From JANQNX01 sp965601665 (lineage in GTDB: Bacteria > Pseudomonadota > Gammaproteobacteria > Eutrophobiales > Eutrophobiaceae), in contig OZ271833.1 in NCBI GenBank assembly GCA_965601665.1, positions 1,736,001 to 1,800,000 of the forward strand: a stretch of 64,000 bases of DNA, read 5' to 3'. Shown in pieces: positions 7,501 to 15,899 of this stretch. The position numbers were made by a program, and so were the translations under genes. The stretch's first letter is position 1; each line of letters begins with the position of its first letter. The notes under the pieces were generated by a model. The model had not been told where the DNA came from and ran no database searches. It saw nothing but the letters and a program-made list of their open reading frames with translations.

Positions 7501-9240
7501 TTACTTGTCTTCCTTGCGCAAGGTCGCGTCCGAGTCCGGTTCATCTTCGCCGGGCATCAACGTTGCGTCTTCATCATCGAGAATGATGGTGCCATCATCT
7601 TCGCTGTCCACTTCCTCTGTTTCGATATTGAAATCAGGTTTTGCATAAGGCGTGGCTGTCGGATCATCAGCTGGCAGATCGCGTATGATAGTTTCTTCCT
7701 CGTCTTCATCAGTCTCGTACAGATCAGAAATACCTTCTTCGCCGGCACCACCTGTCAAGTCAAAATCCATTTCGGCATTGGCAGGATCTGATTCGGTATT
7801 GGTCACATCATGTAGCTGCTCACCTTTTAACAGCGTCGCTTCTTCCATGTCGTTGTCGCCCTGTGCGGCGAACACCGTGTTGGAAACAACGGTCATACCA
7901 CTTTCATCCATCTCTGGCATCACAAATTCAAACTCACATTTATGCAGACGTATCTTGTCACCATGCTTCAGCCGCACCTCGGATTTTACCAGTTCGCCAT
8001 TCACATAGGTGCCATTGATACTGCCCTGATCCACAATCCAGAAGGCATAGTCCTTGTACTCGATTAGCGCGTGCCTGCGGCCGATAGTGGTTTCATTAAC
8101 GACGATATAATCAAGATGATCGGTATCCTGTCCGGCAACACGACCAAACATGGTTGGCCTGGCACCCAGCTTGTGCGTGGTTTGTGATGTCTTGCCTGAC
8201 AGATCATTGATGTAGGCCTCCTGCACTGTCTCTTCAATACCGGCTTTTAGCTCCTTGTGGCGTTTAATCAGCAGGAACAGTATGGCAAGGAGGGTCAGCG
8301 TCAGGATAATAGCCGCTGCAATCATGATGATGGAACGAATTCGCTCTTCTTCGCCCATGGCCTGCGTGGGTACCTCGATGATCACCGGCTGAGGCGCTGG
8401 CTGCACAATCGGCGCAGGGGGTGGCGGTGGCTGTACAATCGGCTCAGGTAGCGGCTCGGGTTCCGGTGGTTCATTGATAATCGTGTCTATTTGCTCAAAC
8501 ACCTGGCGCAGGTCTTCAGCCTTCAATGCGCGGTAATATTCACCGTCGGTCTTTTGCGCAATGGATTGAATAAGTTGAAAGTCCGCCTGTTCGGTAAAGG
8601 CGATAGCAAAAATCTTGATGTCGTTATCAGCGGCATCAGGGGCCAGGTCCTCGCGCAACCACTTGGCCTTTTCAATATCCTTGTCTACATTACCGGTATC
8701 AACAATACCATCGGTCATGAAGATGATGGATTTCTGGGCATCATCACGCGCATTATTTTTCAGCTCGTATATAGCGCGCTCGATTCCCGCAGGACTATCG
8801 GTGAAGAGACCCTTGTAATCAATACCGTTCAGGCTGGCGAGAATGGTTTCGCGATTTGCCAACGACGCCTCGGTAAGCGGTGTGGGTAACTTGACCGACT
8901 GGTCAAAAATCACAATGCCGACCCGGGTATTTTCGTCCTGCAAAGTGATGAATTTCCGCGCGGCTTCACTGACAAGGAAATCCGGATCGTTTTGCTTCAT
9001 GCTGCCGGAGTTATCCAGCACAAGAAAGACGTCTTTCAACAGCGGGCCATCGAGCAAGGTAGTTGTGTCCACATCATCCGCAACTGACTCACCGGCAAGG
9101 ATTTGTGCCTCCAGATCCTCGATCGTGGACTCCGCCTGATCGACAACGCTATCGACAAGCGTATCCAGATCGGAGACATCGCCAGCGCGTACCTGACTCA
9201 ACAGGAAAACCAGTGTGATGAACAAAATCTGTCTGAGCAT
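7501..9240 (-). CDS. VWA-domain protein with transmembrane helix and cytoplasmic FHA domain
   Basis: 579 residues from ATG 9240 (an upstream TTG at 9255 is possible but less likely). Signal peptide about 1-20; von Willebrand A domain about 70-260 with the metal site DNSGSM and GIVIFD and FMTDG motifs; a Pro-rich linker; one transmembrane helix (SIIMIAAAIILTLTLLAILFLLI); an FHA domain (TTIGRRHALIEY, GSINGTYVNG) and an acidic tail of about 130 residues. Topology predicts VWA outside and the phosphothreonine-binding FHA domain inside, a possible signal-transmitting receptor. The tail repeats short acidic-Thr-aliphatic motifs (EATLL, EETII, DGTII, DATLM, DATLR) that could be phospho-targets. Gene is alone on this strand between birA and sseA. 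Confidence 0.85.
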   Translation of the reverse strand: MLRQILFITLVFLLSQVRAGDVSDLDTLVDSVVDQAESTIEDLEAQILAGESVADDVDTTTLLDGPLLKDVFLVLDNSGSMKQNDPDFLVSEAARKFITLQDENTRVGIVIFDQSVKLPTPLTEASLANRETILASLNGIDYKGLFTDSPAGIERAIYELKNNARDDAQKSIIFMTDGIVDTGNVDKDIEKAKWLREDLAPDAADNDIKIFAIAFTEQADFQLIQSIAQKTDGEYYRALKAEDLRQVFEQIDTIINEPPEPEPLPEPIVQPPPPPAPIVQPAPQPVIIEVPTQAMGEEERIRSIIMIAAAIILTLTLLAILFLLIKRHKELKAGIEETVQEAYINDLSGKTSQTTHKLGARPTMFGRVAGQDTDHLDYIVVNETTIGRRHALIEYKDYAFWIVDQGSINGTYVNGELVKSEVRLKHGDKIRLHKCEFEFVMPEMDESGMTVVSNTVFAAQGDNDMEEATLLKGEQLHDVTNTESDPANAEMDFDLTGGAGEEGISDLYETDEDEEETIIRDLPADDPTATPYAKPDFNIETEEVDSEDDGTIILDDEDATLMPGEDEPDSDATLRKEDK

Positions 9241-9334
9241 GCTTAACCCGGGCAAAAATGATTAACTAAAACAATATTATATGTTGTTTACAGAAACTGC
9301 TACAGGGCAAATGTGCCAGCAAAATGTTTTCTTG

Positions 9335-10168
9335 TCACTCACTACCCGTTGCAACGGGGCGACCTGGCATGGCACTCCATTCACTCCACGACCCTGCATA
9401 CAGCCTGGGTTCATCGAGTCCGGCATGACAGGCAGCCAGTAAATTATGACATGCCGTGACACCGGAACCACAGTAAAAAACTGCCTCACCACTGCTGGAA
9501 TCGCCCAACAGGCCTATAAATTCATGTTTTAACGTCGCTGCCGGTTTGAAATGGCCATCTGCATTGAGATTGTCTTTCCAACAACGGTTTTTTGCGCCGG
9601 GAATATGTCCGGCAACCTTATCAATGGGTTCAATCTCGCCGCGGTAGCGGGCACCGTCACGCGAATCGACAAGGCATTCATGATCCAGTACTTCATCAAT
9701 CAGCACGACATCATCCTGTCGCGCATTGAAAGCGGTATTGCTTGTTTCGCGCAGGTTGGCCGAACCGTCTACAGGCAAGCCCTGCTGTTGCCAGGCCTCC
9801 CACCCGCCATCAAGCACAGCGACATGATTATGCTGCATATGGCGTAACATCCACCATAAGCGTGCGGCAAAGGAACCAGCAGCGTTATCATAGACTACAA
9901 CCTGGGTCGCTGGTTTGATTCCAAGGCGCCGAAACAGGTTTTGCATGACGTCATCCGTTGGCAGCGGATGCCTGCCCTTGTTGGTCACCGGTGGACCACT
10001 GAGGTCATCGTGCAAATCGAGGTATACAGCACCGGGGATATGGGACGCCTGGTAAGCGTTGATGCCTGCCGTGCTGTCCATTAAATCATAGCGACAGTCA
10101 CAGATAAGCCAATCGGGATTTTGCAGTTCTCGTAGTAAACTGTCGATATCAATCAGTGTTGCAAACAT
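9335..10168 (-). CDS. sseA: 3-mercaptopyruvate sulfurtransferase (tandem rhodanese)
   Basis: 277 residues from ATG 10168, which aligns with the family start. Two rhodanese domains: an inactive N-terminal one (about 1-130) and a catalytic C-terminal one whose active loop CGSGVTA contains Cys233. That loop sequence is the mercaptopyruvate type (thiosulfate sulfurtransferases usually have CRKGVT). It transfers sulfane sulfur from 3-mercaptopyruvate to cyanide or thiol acceptors. Divergent from the neighbouring lipoprotein peptidase gene, with only 32 nt between the starts. Confidence 0.9.
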   Translation of the reverse strand: MFATLIDIDSLLRELQNPDWLICDCRYDLMDSTAGINAYQASHIPGAVYLDLHDDLSGPPVTNKGRHPLPTDDVMQNLFRRLGIKPATQVVVYDNAAGSFAARLWWMLRHMQHNHVAVLDGGWEAWQQQGLPVDGSANLRETSNTAFNARQDDVVLIDEVLDHECLVDSRDGARYRGEIEPIDKVAGHIPGAKNRCWKDNLNADGHFKPAATLKHEFIGLLGDSSSGEAVFYCGSGVTACHNLLAACHAGLDEPRLYAGSWSEWSAMPGRPVATGSE

Positions 10169-10200
10169 AATCTCATGCCCGGTGTATTGTTCAGCTTGCC

Positions 10201-11271
10201 ATGATCGCACGTAGCCATTTTTACACAACACTCTTCGCCATTGCCGGACTTTTGTTACAAGGGTGTGGATCGATTGGTTATTACTCCAGTGCCATTGCCG
10301 GACAAGCAGAGCTGTTCCTGAAACAAGCGCCTATTGCCGAACTGCTTGAAGAAGACGCACTTGAAGCACAAACACGGGAAAAATTACTACTGGCGCAGGC
10401 CCTTAGGCAATACGCAACAGAAAAACTTGGCTTGCCAGACAACGATAGTTACAGCACCTATGCCGATCTTGAACGTCGTTACGTGGTGTGGACGGTATTT
10501 GCTACCAATGAGTTCAGCCTTGAGCTAAAACAGTTCTGCTTTTTAGTCGTGGGCTGCCTGCAGTATCGCGGACATTTCAGCGAAGTTGCAGCAAGGCGTG
10601 AACAACAGCGACTTCAGCAACAGGGCTTTGACGTGTTCGTTGGTGGCGTGGCGGCCTACTCGACGCTGGGCTGGTTCGATGATCCGGTGCTGAATACCAT
10701 GCTGCACTGGTCAGATACCTACTTCGCACGGGTCCTGTTCCATGAGCTGGCACACCAGCAGCTTTACGTGAAAGGCGATACGACATTCAATGAATCTTTC
10801 GCCGAGACAGTAGCGCTGATTGGTGTGCAACGGTGGCTAAAAGATAGTGGCAATATTGAGGATTTGAGACGATTTCAGGAAGAACTTGATCACGATCAAG
10901 CGTTCGTACAACTGGTCATGTACTATCGCCAGCAGCTACAGAATTTATATGAGTCGGGTAATAGTGACACTGCCATGCGTAGTCGCAAAAAGCAGCTATT
11001 TGATGCCATGCGGCTTGATTACGAGGCCCTGAAAACGACGGAGGTGCAAGACGCTTATGACGGCTGGTTTCAGCAGGAGCTGAATAATGCCAGGCTGGCT
11101 TCGGTCTTGACCTATCGGAAATACACCAAGGATATGCTGGCGATCTATGCAGATTTGGGTAACAACATGCCATTATTTTATGACATAATGGCGATGTTTG
11201 GGCGCTGTAAGGCAGAACAGCGCCGGAAACTACTAGAAAATCGTCGATTGTCGGCAGATTGTAAAAACTAA
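10201..11271 (+). CDS. Predicted aminopeptidase lipoprotein (PF10023 type)
   Basis: 356 residues. The N-terminus is a lipoprotein signal (LLLQGC) followed by GSIGYYSSAIAGQ, the signature start of this family. Zinc-binding HELAHQ with downstream FNESFAE gives the HExxH...E arrangement of a gluzincin-like peptidase. Family members are annotated as predicted aminopeptidases by fold; activity is rarely tested. Likely anchored to the periplasmic face of a membrane. Divergent from sseA. Confidence 0.85.
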   Translation: MIARSHFYTTLFAIAGLLLQGCGSIGYYSSAIAGQAELFLKQAPIAELLEEDALEAQTREKLLLAQALRQYATEKLGLPDNDSYSTYADLERRYVVWTVFATNEFSLELKQFCFLVVGCLQYRGHFSEVAARREQQRLQQQGFDVFVGGVAAYSTLGWFDDPVLNTMLHWSDTYFARVLFHELAHQQLYVKGDTTFNESFAETVALIGVQRWLKDSGNIEDLRRFQEELDHDQAFVQLVMYYRQQLQNLYESGNSDTAMRSRKKQLFDAMRLDYEALKTTEVQDAYDGWFQQELNNARLASVLTYRKYTKDMLAIYADLGNNMPLFYDIMAMFGRCKAEQRRKLLENRRLSADCKN

Positions 11272-11419
11272 TAAATAAGAAACTTAGTAGTTAATTTTTG
11301 GTGAACGTATACGAATTTCCCTTTGTTATCTGTGAGCGGTCGTGATTATTGACACACTTCTTGCAATTTATGGATATAGGATCATCAGCGAAAACTTGGT
11401 GCAGCTGTAACACAACATC

Positions 11420-12310
11420 ATGCTAGATAAATTTTTTGCCAAACCCATCGAGCTCAAGGTCGGTGAACAAGTCCTGAAATTCAGTTCCCTGGCTGATTTT
11501 GAATTCTGTCTTGCCGGGCGTACCTGCGTCCCATCCAGGAAAATTACCCAAATGGTGAAGTTCAGCCTCGATGAACTTAAGAAAGAGGCGCGCACCATTA
11601 AGGAAGTCGAAAAACGTTTTGTCGCCATCCTGTCTGAGTCAATCGAAGATACCGACAGCATCAACCAGTCCCTGCGAGGTCTGGATTCACAGATATTTTC
11701 ACAGGACAACCAGTGGCGCGCGATCATCCATGCGCTGAATACCGATAAAGACGATGACCTCAATCCTTTTCGACGTGTTGCGCTGGTCAAATACATGCAG
11801 TATCTGTCATCACGCCAGGAAATCATCAAGTACCTTTACTCCGAGAAGAAAAAAAGCGCCAAGATTACTACCAATGATGAAGAAGGTGATATCAGCGCAG
11901 AATTACTCAAGGATACGCTGGTGTTGGAAAACACCGTGTTTGAACCACTTTCTGATTCCGGTGGCAATACGCAGCTGGAACGTATGTTAAAAGGTGAAAA
12001 CGTTACCATCGCGCTGAAGGAAGGCAAAAAGATTCCTATCTTCCTGTCCAAGCATGAATGCACGATTGTGCCGGGATCGCCAAACAAGTTTATCGACCAG
12101 GCCGGCCGTAGTTACGATCTGCAGGTGGGCAAGACAACGATTGGACGTGATGCCAAGTGTACGATCCTGATTGATCCAAAACTCCGGGACGTGTCGAGGA
12201 CCCACATAGTACTCGACCTGGATAAAGATAATACGTTGTACCTGACCGACTTTTCATCGCACGGCACCTACTTGCCCGCCAAATACCTGGATAGCCAGTC
12301 ATTCCTGTAA
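11420..12310 (+). CDS. FHA-domain protein
   Basis: 296 residues, no signal peptide, so cytoplasmic. The first two thirds are mostly charged helices (DELKKEARTIKEVEKRFVAILSE) of no family I recognise. The last 90 residues are an FHA domain: TTIGRDAKCTILID, DVSRTHIVLDL and FSSHGTYLP contain the conserved Gly-Arg, Ser-x-x-His and Gly-Thr residues that bind phosphothreonine. It is the second FHA protein within 4 kb of the VWA-FHA receptor, and both may read the same Ser/Thr kinase, which is not in the window. An inverted repeat follows the gene. Confidence 0.8.
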   Translation: MLDKFFAKPIELKVGEQVLKFSSLADFEFCLAGRTCVPSRKITQMVKFSLDELKKEARTIKEVEKRFVAILSESIEDTDSINQSLRGLDSQIFSQDNQWRAIIHALNTDKDDDLNPFRRVALVKYMQYLSSRQEIIKYLYSEKKKSAKITTNDEEGDISAELLKDTLVLENTVFEPLSDSGGNTQLERMLKGENVTIALKEGKKIPIFLSKHECTIVPGSPNKFIDQAGRSYDLQVGKTTIGRDAKCTILIDPKLRDVSRTHIVLDLDKDNTLYLTDFSSHGTYLPAKYLDSQSFL

Positions 12311-12333
12311 AACTGCCTGACGGCGGTCGCAAT

Positions 12334-12388
12334 AGAAAAAATCCAGCTATGCATATAAGCAGTTCGTCTATCGGGGCGGATTTTTTCT
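12334..12388 (+). repeat. 11-bp inverted repeat between the FHA gene and cysH
   Basis: agaaaaaatcc (12334-12344) and ggattttttct (12378-12388) are perfect inverted repeats 33 nt apart. The right arm is T-rich, so the RNA could form a long-range stem ending transcription of the FHA gene, or a 5' leader structure for cysH, whose ATG is 39 nt later. No riboswitch is recognised. Confidence 0.45.
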
Positions 12389-12427
12389 GTTACCATTGCG
12401 GCCTTTGCTACAGCAGATAACAGCCCC

Positions 12428-13156
12428 ATGAGCAAGACCGATTTTGACATTGACAAGTACGTCAGCGAATACGCTGAGCAGTCGCCTCGCGCCATCATGG
12501 AACTGGCGCTGGATTGCTTTGATAATGTCGCAATTTCTTTCAGCGGCGCCGAGGATGTGGCGCTGATCGATATCGCCGCGAGAATCAACCCGAACGTACA
12601 GGTATTTTGCCTGGATACAGGGCGCCTGCATGCTGCGACCTATCGATTTATCGATCGCGTGCGCGAACATTACGGCATTGATATCGAGGTACTGTTTCCG
12701 GACGCCAACGCTGTTCAGGAACTGGTTGCCAGCAAAGGCCTGTTTAGTTTTTATCGTGATGGCCACCAGGAGTGCTGCGGAATTCGTAAGGTGTTACCGC
12801 TGAAAAAGAAGCTGGAAACACTGGATGCGTGGATTACCGGTCAACGCCGTGACCAGAGTCCGGACACCCGTAACAACGTTCCGGTGATTCAAAAAGATAA
12901 CGCCTTTTCCACTGCTGACAAAACGCTGGTGAAATTTAATCCTCTGGCAAACTGGAGTTCACAAAAGGTTTGGGAATACATTCGCGGTAATGACGTACCC
13001 TATAATGAATTACATGAACAGGGTTTTATCAGCATCGGCTGCGAACCGTGTACACGCCCGGTGCTTCCCGGCCAACATGAGCGCATGGGTCGCTGGTGGT
13101 GGGAAGAAGCAACGCAAAAAGAGTGCGGCCTGCACGCAGACAATATAAAGAAATAA
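12428..13156 (+). CDS. cysH: Phosphoadenylyl/adenylyl-sulfate reductase, iron-sulfur type
   Basis: 242 residues. PAPS-reductase fold with the pyrophosphate loop SFSGAEDV. The paired cysteines Cys116-Cys117 and Cys205/Cys208 (GCEPC) are the four ligands of the [4Fe-4S] cluster found in APS reductases, and the C-terminal ECGLH supplies the catalytic Cys233. The cluster points to APS as the substrate; enzymes reducing only PAPS lack these ligands. It makes sulfite for cysteine synthesis. A thioredoxin-like gene follows 5 nt later and may supply electrons. cysB lies just beyond, facing it. Confidence 0.93.
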   Translation: MSKTDFDIDKYVSEYAEQSPRAIMELALDCFDNVAISFSGAEDVALIDIAARINPNVQVFCLDTGRLHAATYRFIDRVREHYGIDIEVLFPDANAVQELVASKGLFSFYRDGHQECCGIRKVLPLKKKLETLDAWITGQRRDQSPDTRNNVPVIQKDNAFSTADKTLVKFNPLANWSSQKVWEYIRGNDVPYNELHEQGFISIGCEPCTRPVLPGQHERMGRWWWEEATQKECGLHADNIKK

Positions 13157-13161
13157 TTGGC

Positions 13162-13497
13162 ATGAAGATAACACTGGTAAAAAAGATACTGGCCGACGGT
13201 AGCCCTTGCCGAAAATGTGCCGAGGTGCAACAGCGACTGGAAAAAGAGGGTTTGCTGAACCACATTGATGAAACCGTGATCGCTGATGAACGCGATGAAA
13301 ATAGTGCTGGCATGCAGCTCGCACGTCGATACGGGGTTGAGCGCGCTCCGTTTTTTCTTGTCGAGGAAGAAGGAAGCGAGCCGCGCATCTATACCGTTTA
13401 CTTCAAGTTCGTCAACGAGGTATTAAAAAAGAAGACCTCGGAAAAAGACGCGGCAAAAGACATTATGGAATCCAACCCGGACCTGGATTTCCTGTAA
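13162..13497 (+). CDS. Small thioredoxin/glutaredoxin-fold protein
   Basis: 111 residues from ATG 13162. Begins with a beta strand (MKITLVKKIL) and carries the redox-active pair Cys16-x-x-Cys19 in SPCRKC. A cis-Pro region (ERAPFFLV) fits a thioredoxin fold. Located 5 nt after cysH on the same strand, so it is probably co-transcribed and a candidate reductant for the APS reductase. The specific family is not certain. Confidence 0.75.
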   Translation: MKITLVKKILADGSPCRKCAEVQQRLEKEGLLNHIDETVIADERDENSAGMQLARRYGVERAPFFLVEEEGSEPRIYTVYFKFVNEVLKKKTSEKDAAKDIMESNPDLDFL

Positions 13498-13503
13498 CCA
13501 GGT

Positions 13504-14478
13504 TTAATGGTCGGGCAAGTCTATGCAGCTGAAGATCTCATCCAGCTCTTCCCTGCTCGTGGTCGCCGCAGAATGTTCGACAAGTTCCCGAGTGAGGTGT
13601 GGCGCAAACAGGCGGATAAAGTCATACATATACGTACGCAAGTAGGCCCCCTTGCGAAAACCGATTCGCGTTACGCTATGTTCAAACAAATGGCTGGCAT
13701 CCAGTGCCACCAGGTCAGCATCGGCCTTTGGATCGTAGGCCATACTGGCCACAATTCCGACACCCAGTTTTAGCCTGACGTAGGTCTTGATGACATCGGC
13801 ATCCGATGCGGTAAACACAACCCTGGGTACGAGTTCGTGATCACGAAAGGCCTTGTCCAGCTGGGAACGACCGGTAAAACCGAAAACGTAGGTGACGATA
13901 GGATAGTCGGCCAGTTTTTCCAACGTTAGCTTTTCTTCATTGGCCAATGGATGATCTGGCGTGACGATAACACTGCGGTTCCAGCGGTAGCACGGCATCA
14001 TTACCAGGTTTTCAAACAGTTCCAGCGCCTCGGTTGCGATCGCAAAATCGACCTTGCCGCGTGACGCCAGTTCGGAAATCTGCATGGGCGTACCCTGGTA
14101 CATATGCAGCGCAACATTGGGATATTGCTTGATGAAGTCCTGGATGATCGTTGGCAACACGTAGCGCGCCTGCGTGTGGGTTGTCGCTACGGACAGGTTA
14201 CCCTGACTGTTATCGCTGAAATCATCTGCCACGCGCTGGATATTATCGACGCGATCCATGATGTCACCGGCCATATCAATAATGACCTGCCCTGCCGGTG
14301 TAATGGCGGTCAGGTGCTTGCCACTACGCTGGAATATCTGCACACCGAGCTCGTCCTCAAGCATGCGAATCTGCTTACTGATACCGGGTTGCGAGGTATA
14401 AAGGCTATCGGCTGTTGCCGATACGTTCAGCTCATGGTTGGCGACCTCGCAAATGTATTTGAGCTGCTGCAACTTCAT
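13504..14478 (-). CDS. cysB: LysR-type regulator CysB, sulfur assimilation
   Basis: 324 residues from ATG 14478 (AGG site about 10 nt upstream; a TTG at 14484 is less likely). N-terminal winged HTH (LKYICEVANHELNVSATADSLYTSQPGISKQI) matches CysB/Cbl closely, and the C-terminal two thirds form the periplasmic-binding-like effector domain with TTHTQARYVLP. In gammaproteobacteria CysB with N-acetylserine activates cysteine genes. Convergent with cysH and the thioredoxin-like gene, divergent from a TauE/SafE permease, so all four form a sulfur block. Confidence 0.92.
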   Translation of the reverse strand: MKLQQLKYICEVANHELNVSATADSLYTSQPGISKQIRMLEDELGVQIFQRSGKHLTAITPAGQVIIDMAGDIMDRVDNIQRVADDFSDNSQGNLSVATTHTQARYVLPTIIQDFIKQYPNVALHMYQGTPMQISELASRGKVDFAIATEALELFENLVMMPCYRWNRSVIVTPDHPLANEEKLTLEKLADYPIVTYVFGFTGRSQLDKAFRDHELVPRVVFTASDADVIKTYVRLKLGVGIVASMAYDPKADADLVALDASHLFEHSVTRIGFRKGAYLRTYMYDFIRLFAPHLTRELVEHSAATTSREELDEIFSCIDLPDH

Positions 14479-14585
14479 AGGCAATACCTATATACGATTT
14501 GATTATAAAAATATACAGAATAATTCTTTTTGATAATACATATGTATCGTAAATTAGTCGCCCCACTTCGCCACTGACTTTTTCC

Positions 14586-15374
14586 ATGCCAATCGAGTAC
14601 TTATATATTCTTTCCGGTTTCGTGGTCGGCTTTGTTGTCGGCATGACCGGTGTAGGCGGCGGCTCCTTGATGACGCCGCTACTGGTACTCGGCTTCGGCA
14701 TCAAGCCCGCGGTGGCAGTCGGTACCGACCTGCTGTATGCCGCCATTACCAAATCGGGGGGAATCTTTGTTCACCATGCCCGGGGCAATGTGCAGTGGCA
14801 TGTGATCGGTTGGCTGAGCCTCGGCAGTGTACCTGCTACGCTGATTTCATTAATGATTATCCGGCACCTGGACCGCTCGGGTGTCGACTATGACCACATC
14901 ATCATGACAACGCTCAGTATCGCACTGATCCTGACAGCGGTTTTCCTGCTACTGCGAAACAAACTGCACACTCTCAGCAAGGATGAAAAATTTGAGTCCA
15001 TGAAAGCAATTCATCGCAAGCTTCGCATACCGGCAACAATTTTTGCTGGCTTGCTGATTGGCACATTGGTTACGTTGTCTTCGGTTGGGGCCGGTGTAAT
15101 TGGCGCTGTGTTCCTGTTCATCCTTTACCCGCGCTTAAAGACGATACAAATCGCGGCCACTGACCTTGCCCATGCTGTACCCATTACCGCCATCGCCGGC
15201 CTGGGTCATGCGCATATTGGAACGGTCAACTACCTGTTGCTGGGTACATTATTAATAGGATCGTTACCCGGAATTTATCTTGGTAGCCATATCGGATCCA
15301 TACTACCTGAAAAAATAATGCGGCCACTGCTCGCAACCATGCTGTTTGCGATCGGTGTCAGGCTGGTATTTTAG
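14586..15374 (+). CDS. TauE/SafE family sulfite/organosulfonate exporter-like permease
   Basis: 262 residues with about eight transmembrane helices and the Gly-rich family motif near the N-terminus (GMTGVGGGSLMTPLL, then PAVAVGTDLLYAAITKSGG) repeated in diverged form in the second half (SSVGAGVIGAVFLF). The family moves small sulfur-containing anions. Divergent from cysB with a 107-nt intergenic region, so CysB control is plausible. A terminator follows the stop. Confidence 0.88.
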   Translation: MPIEYLYILSGFVVGFVVGMTGVGGGSLMTPLLVLGFGIKPAVAVGTDLLYAAITKSGGIFVHHARGNVQWHVIGWLSLGSVPATLISLMIIRHLDRSGVDYDHIIMTTLSIALILTAVFLLLRNKLHTLSKDEKFESMKAIHRKLRIPATIFAGLLIGTLVTLSSVGAGVIGAVFLFILYPRLKTIQIAATDLAHAVPITAIAGLGHAHIGTVNYLLLGTLLIGSLPGIYLGSHIGSILPEKIMRPLLATMLFAIGVRLVF

Positions 15375-15387
15375 TTACAGGCAAGAA

Positions 15388-15409
15388 AAACCCCGTCAAA
15401 GCGGGGTTT
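15388..15409. terminator. Bidirectional rho-independent terminator
   Basis: Arms aaaccccg (15388-15395) and cggggttt (15402-15409) with a 6-nt loop. A-rich flank on the left and T's on the right let it serve both the permease (plus) and the DUF465 gene (minus), which converge here. Confidence 0.8.
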
Positions 15410-15419
15410 CATCGTTCAT

Positions 15420-15638
15420 TTACAGCTGACGGTAGTCTTCAATCATCTCGGACATTCTGTCCTTTAGCTGGAGCTTTTCTTTCTTCAAATGTTCGAGTTC
15501 GAATTCGTCGATGCCAATTTCTCCCTCATTGGCTTGCTGTACAGTTTTTTTCAGATTGGAGTGTTTTTCGTAGAGTCTTCTAAAATCGTTACTTTCTTCT
15601 AATAAGTTAGTCACAAGTTCCTTATCTTGATCGAACAT
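15420..15638 (-). CDS. DUF465 (YdcH-like) small coiled-coil protein
   Basis: 72 residues from ATG 15638, which has a GGGAGGG ribosome-binding site 4 nt away. Helical, heavily charged, with HSNLKKTVQQAN and ELEHLKKEKLQLKDRM characteristic of DUF465. Cytoplasmic; function unknown in the family. Monocistronic, ends at a shared terminator. Confidence 0.88.
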   Translation of the reverse strand: MFDQDKELVTNLLEESNDFRRLYEKHSNLKKTVQQANEGEIGIDEFELEHLKKEKLQLKDRMSEMIEDYRQL

Positions 15639-15899
15639 ATACCCTCCCATGAGTAAATTTAGGGCCCTTCATTTTTCTTCTCTTAACCTTTTTCATTAAT
15701 CTAGACGATCCGATGCCATTCAGCCAGCTATTTTTCACCGGCAAATATTTCGACAAGTAATTGTTTTTGCTTATTTTTTTAAACCGGGGCATGATGCCTG
15801 AAGGGAATTTTTCGGCATCATTTTAGCTCTATAATAGAAATCCTATTGCATAGAATGACTTGTACCCGTGATACAGATTATGATTGAAGAGAATTTGCT
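15639..15899. other. Intergenic region with inverted repeat and -10-like element
   Basis: No gene seen. An 8-bp inverted repeat, atgatgcc (15791-15798) and ggcatcat (15814-15821), is followed by TATAAT at 15830-15835, which could be the -10 of the MBL gene. No good -35 is placed at the right distance. An operator upstream of that gene is possible. Confidence 0.35.

Noticed and set aside
15791..15821. Inverted repeat upstream of the MBL gene as a terminator
   Set aside because: No gene on the plus strand ends there and the T run is only four bases; left as a possible operator.
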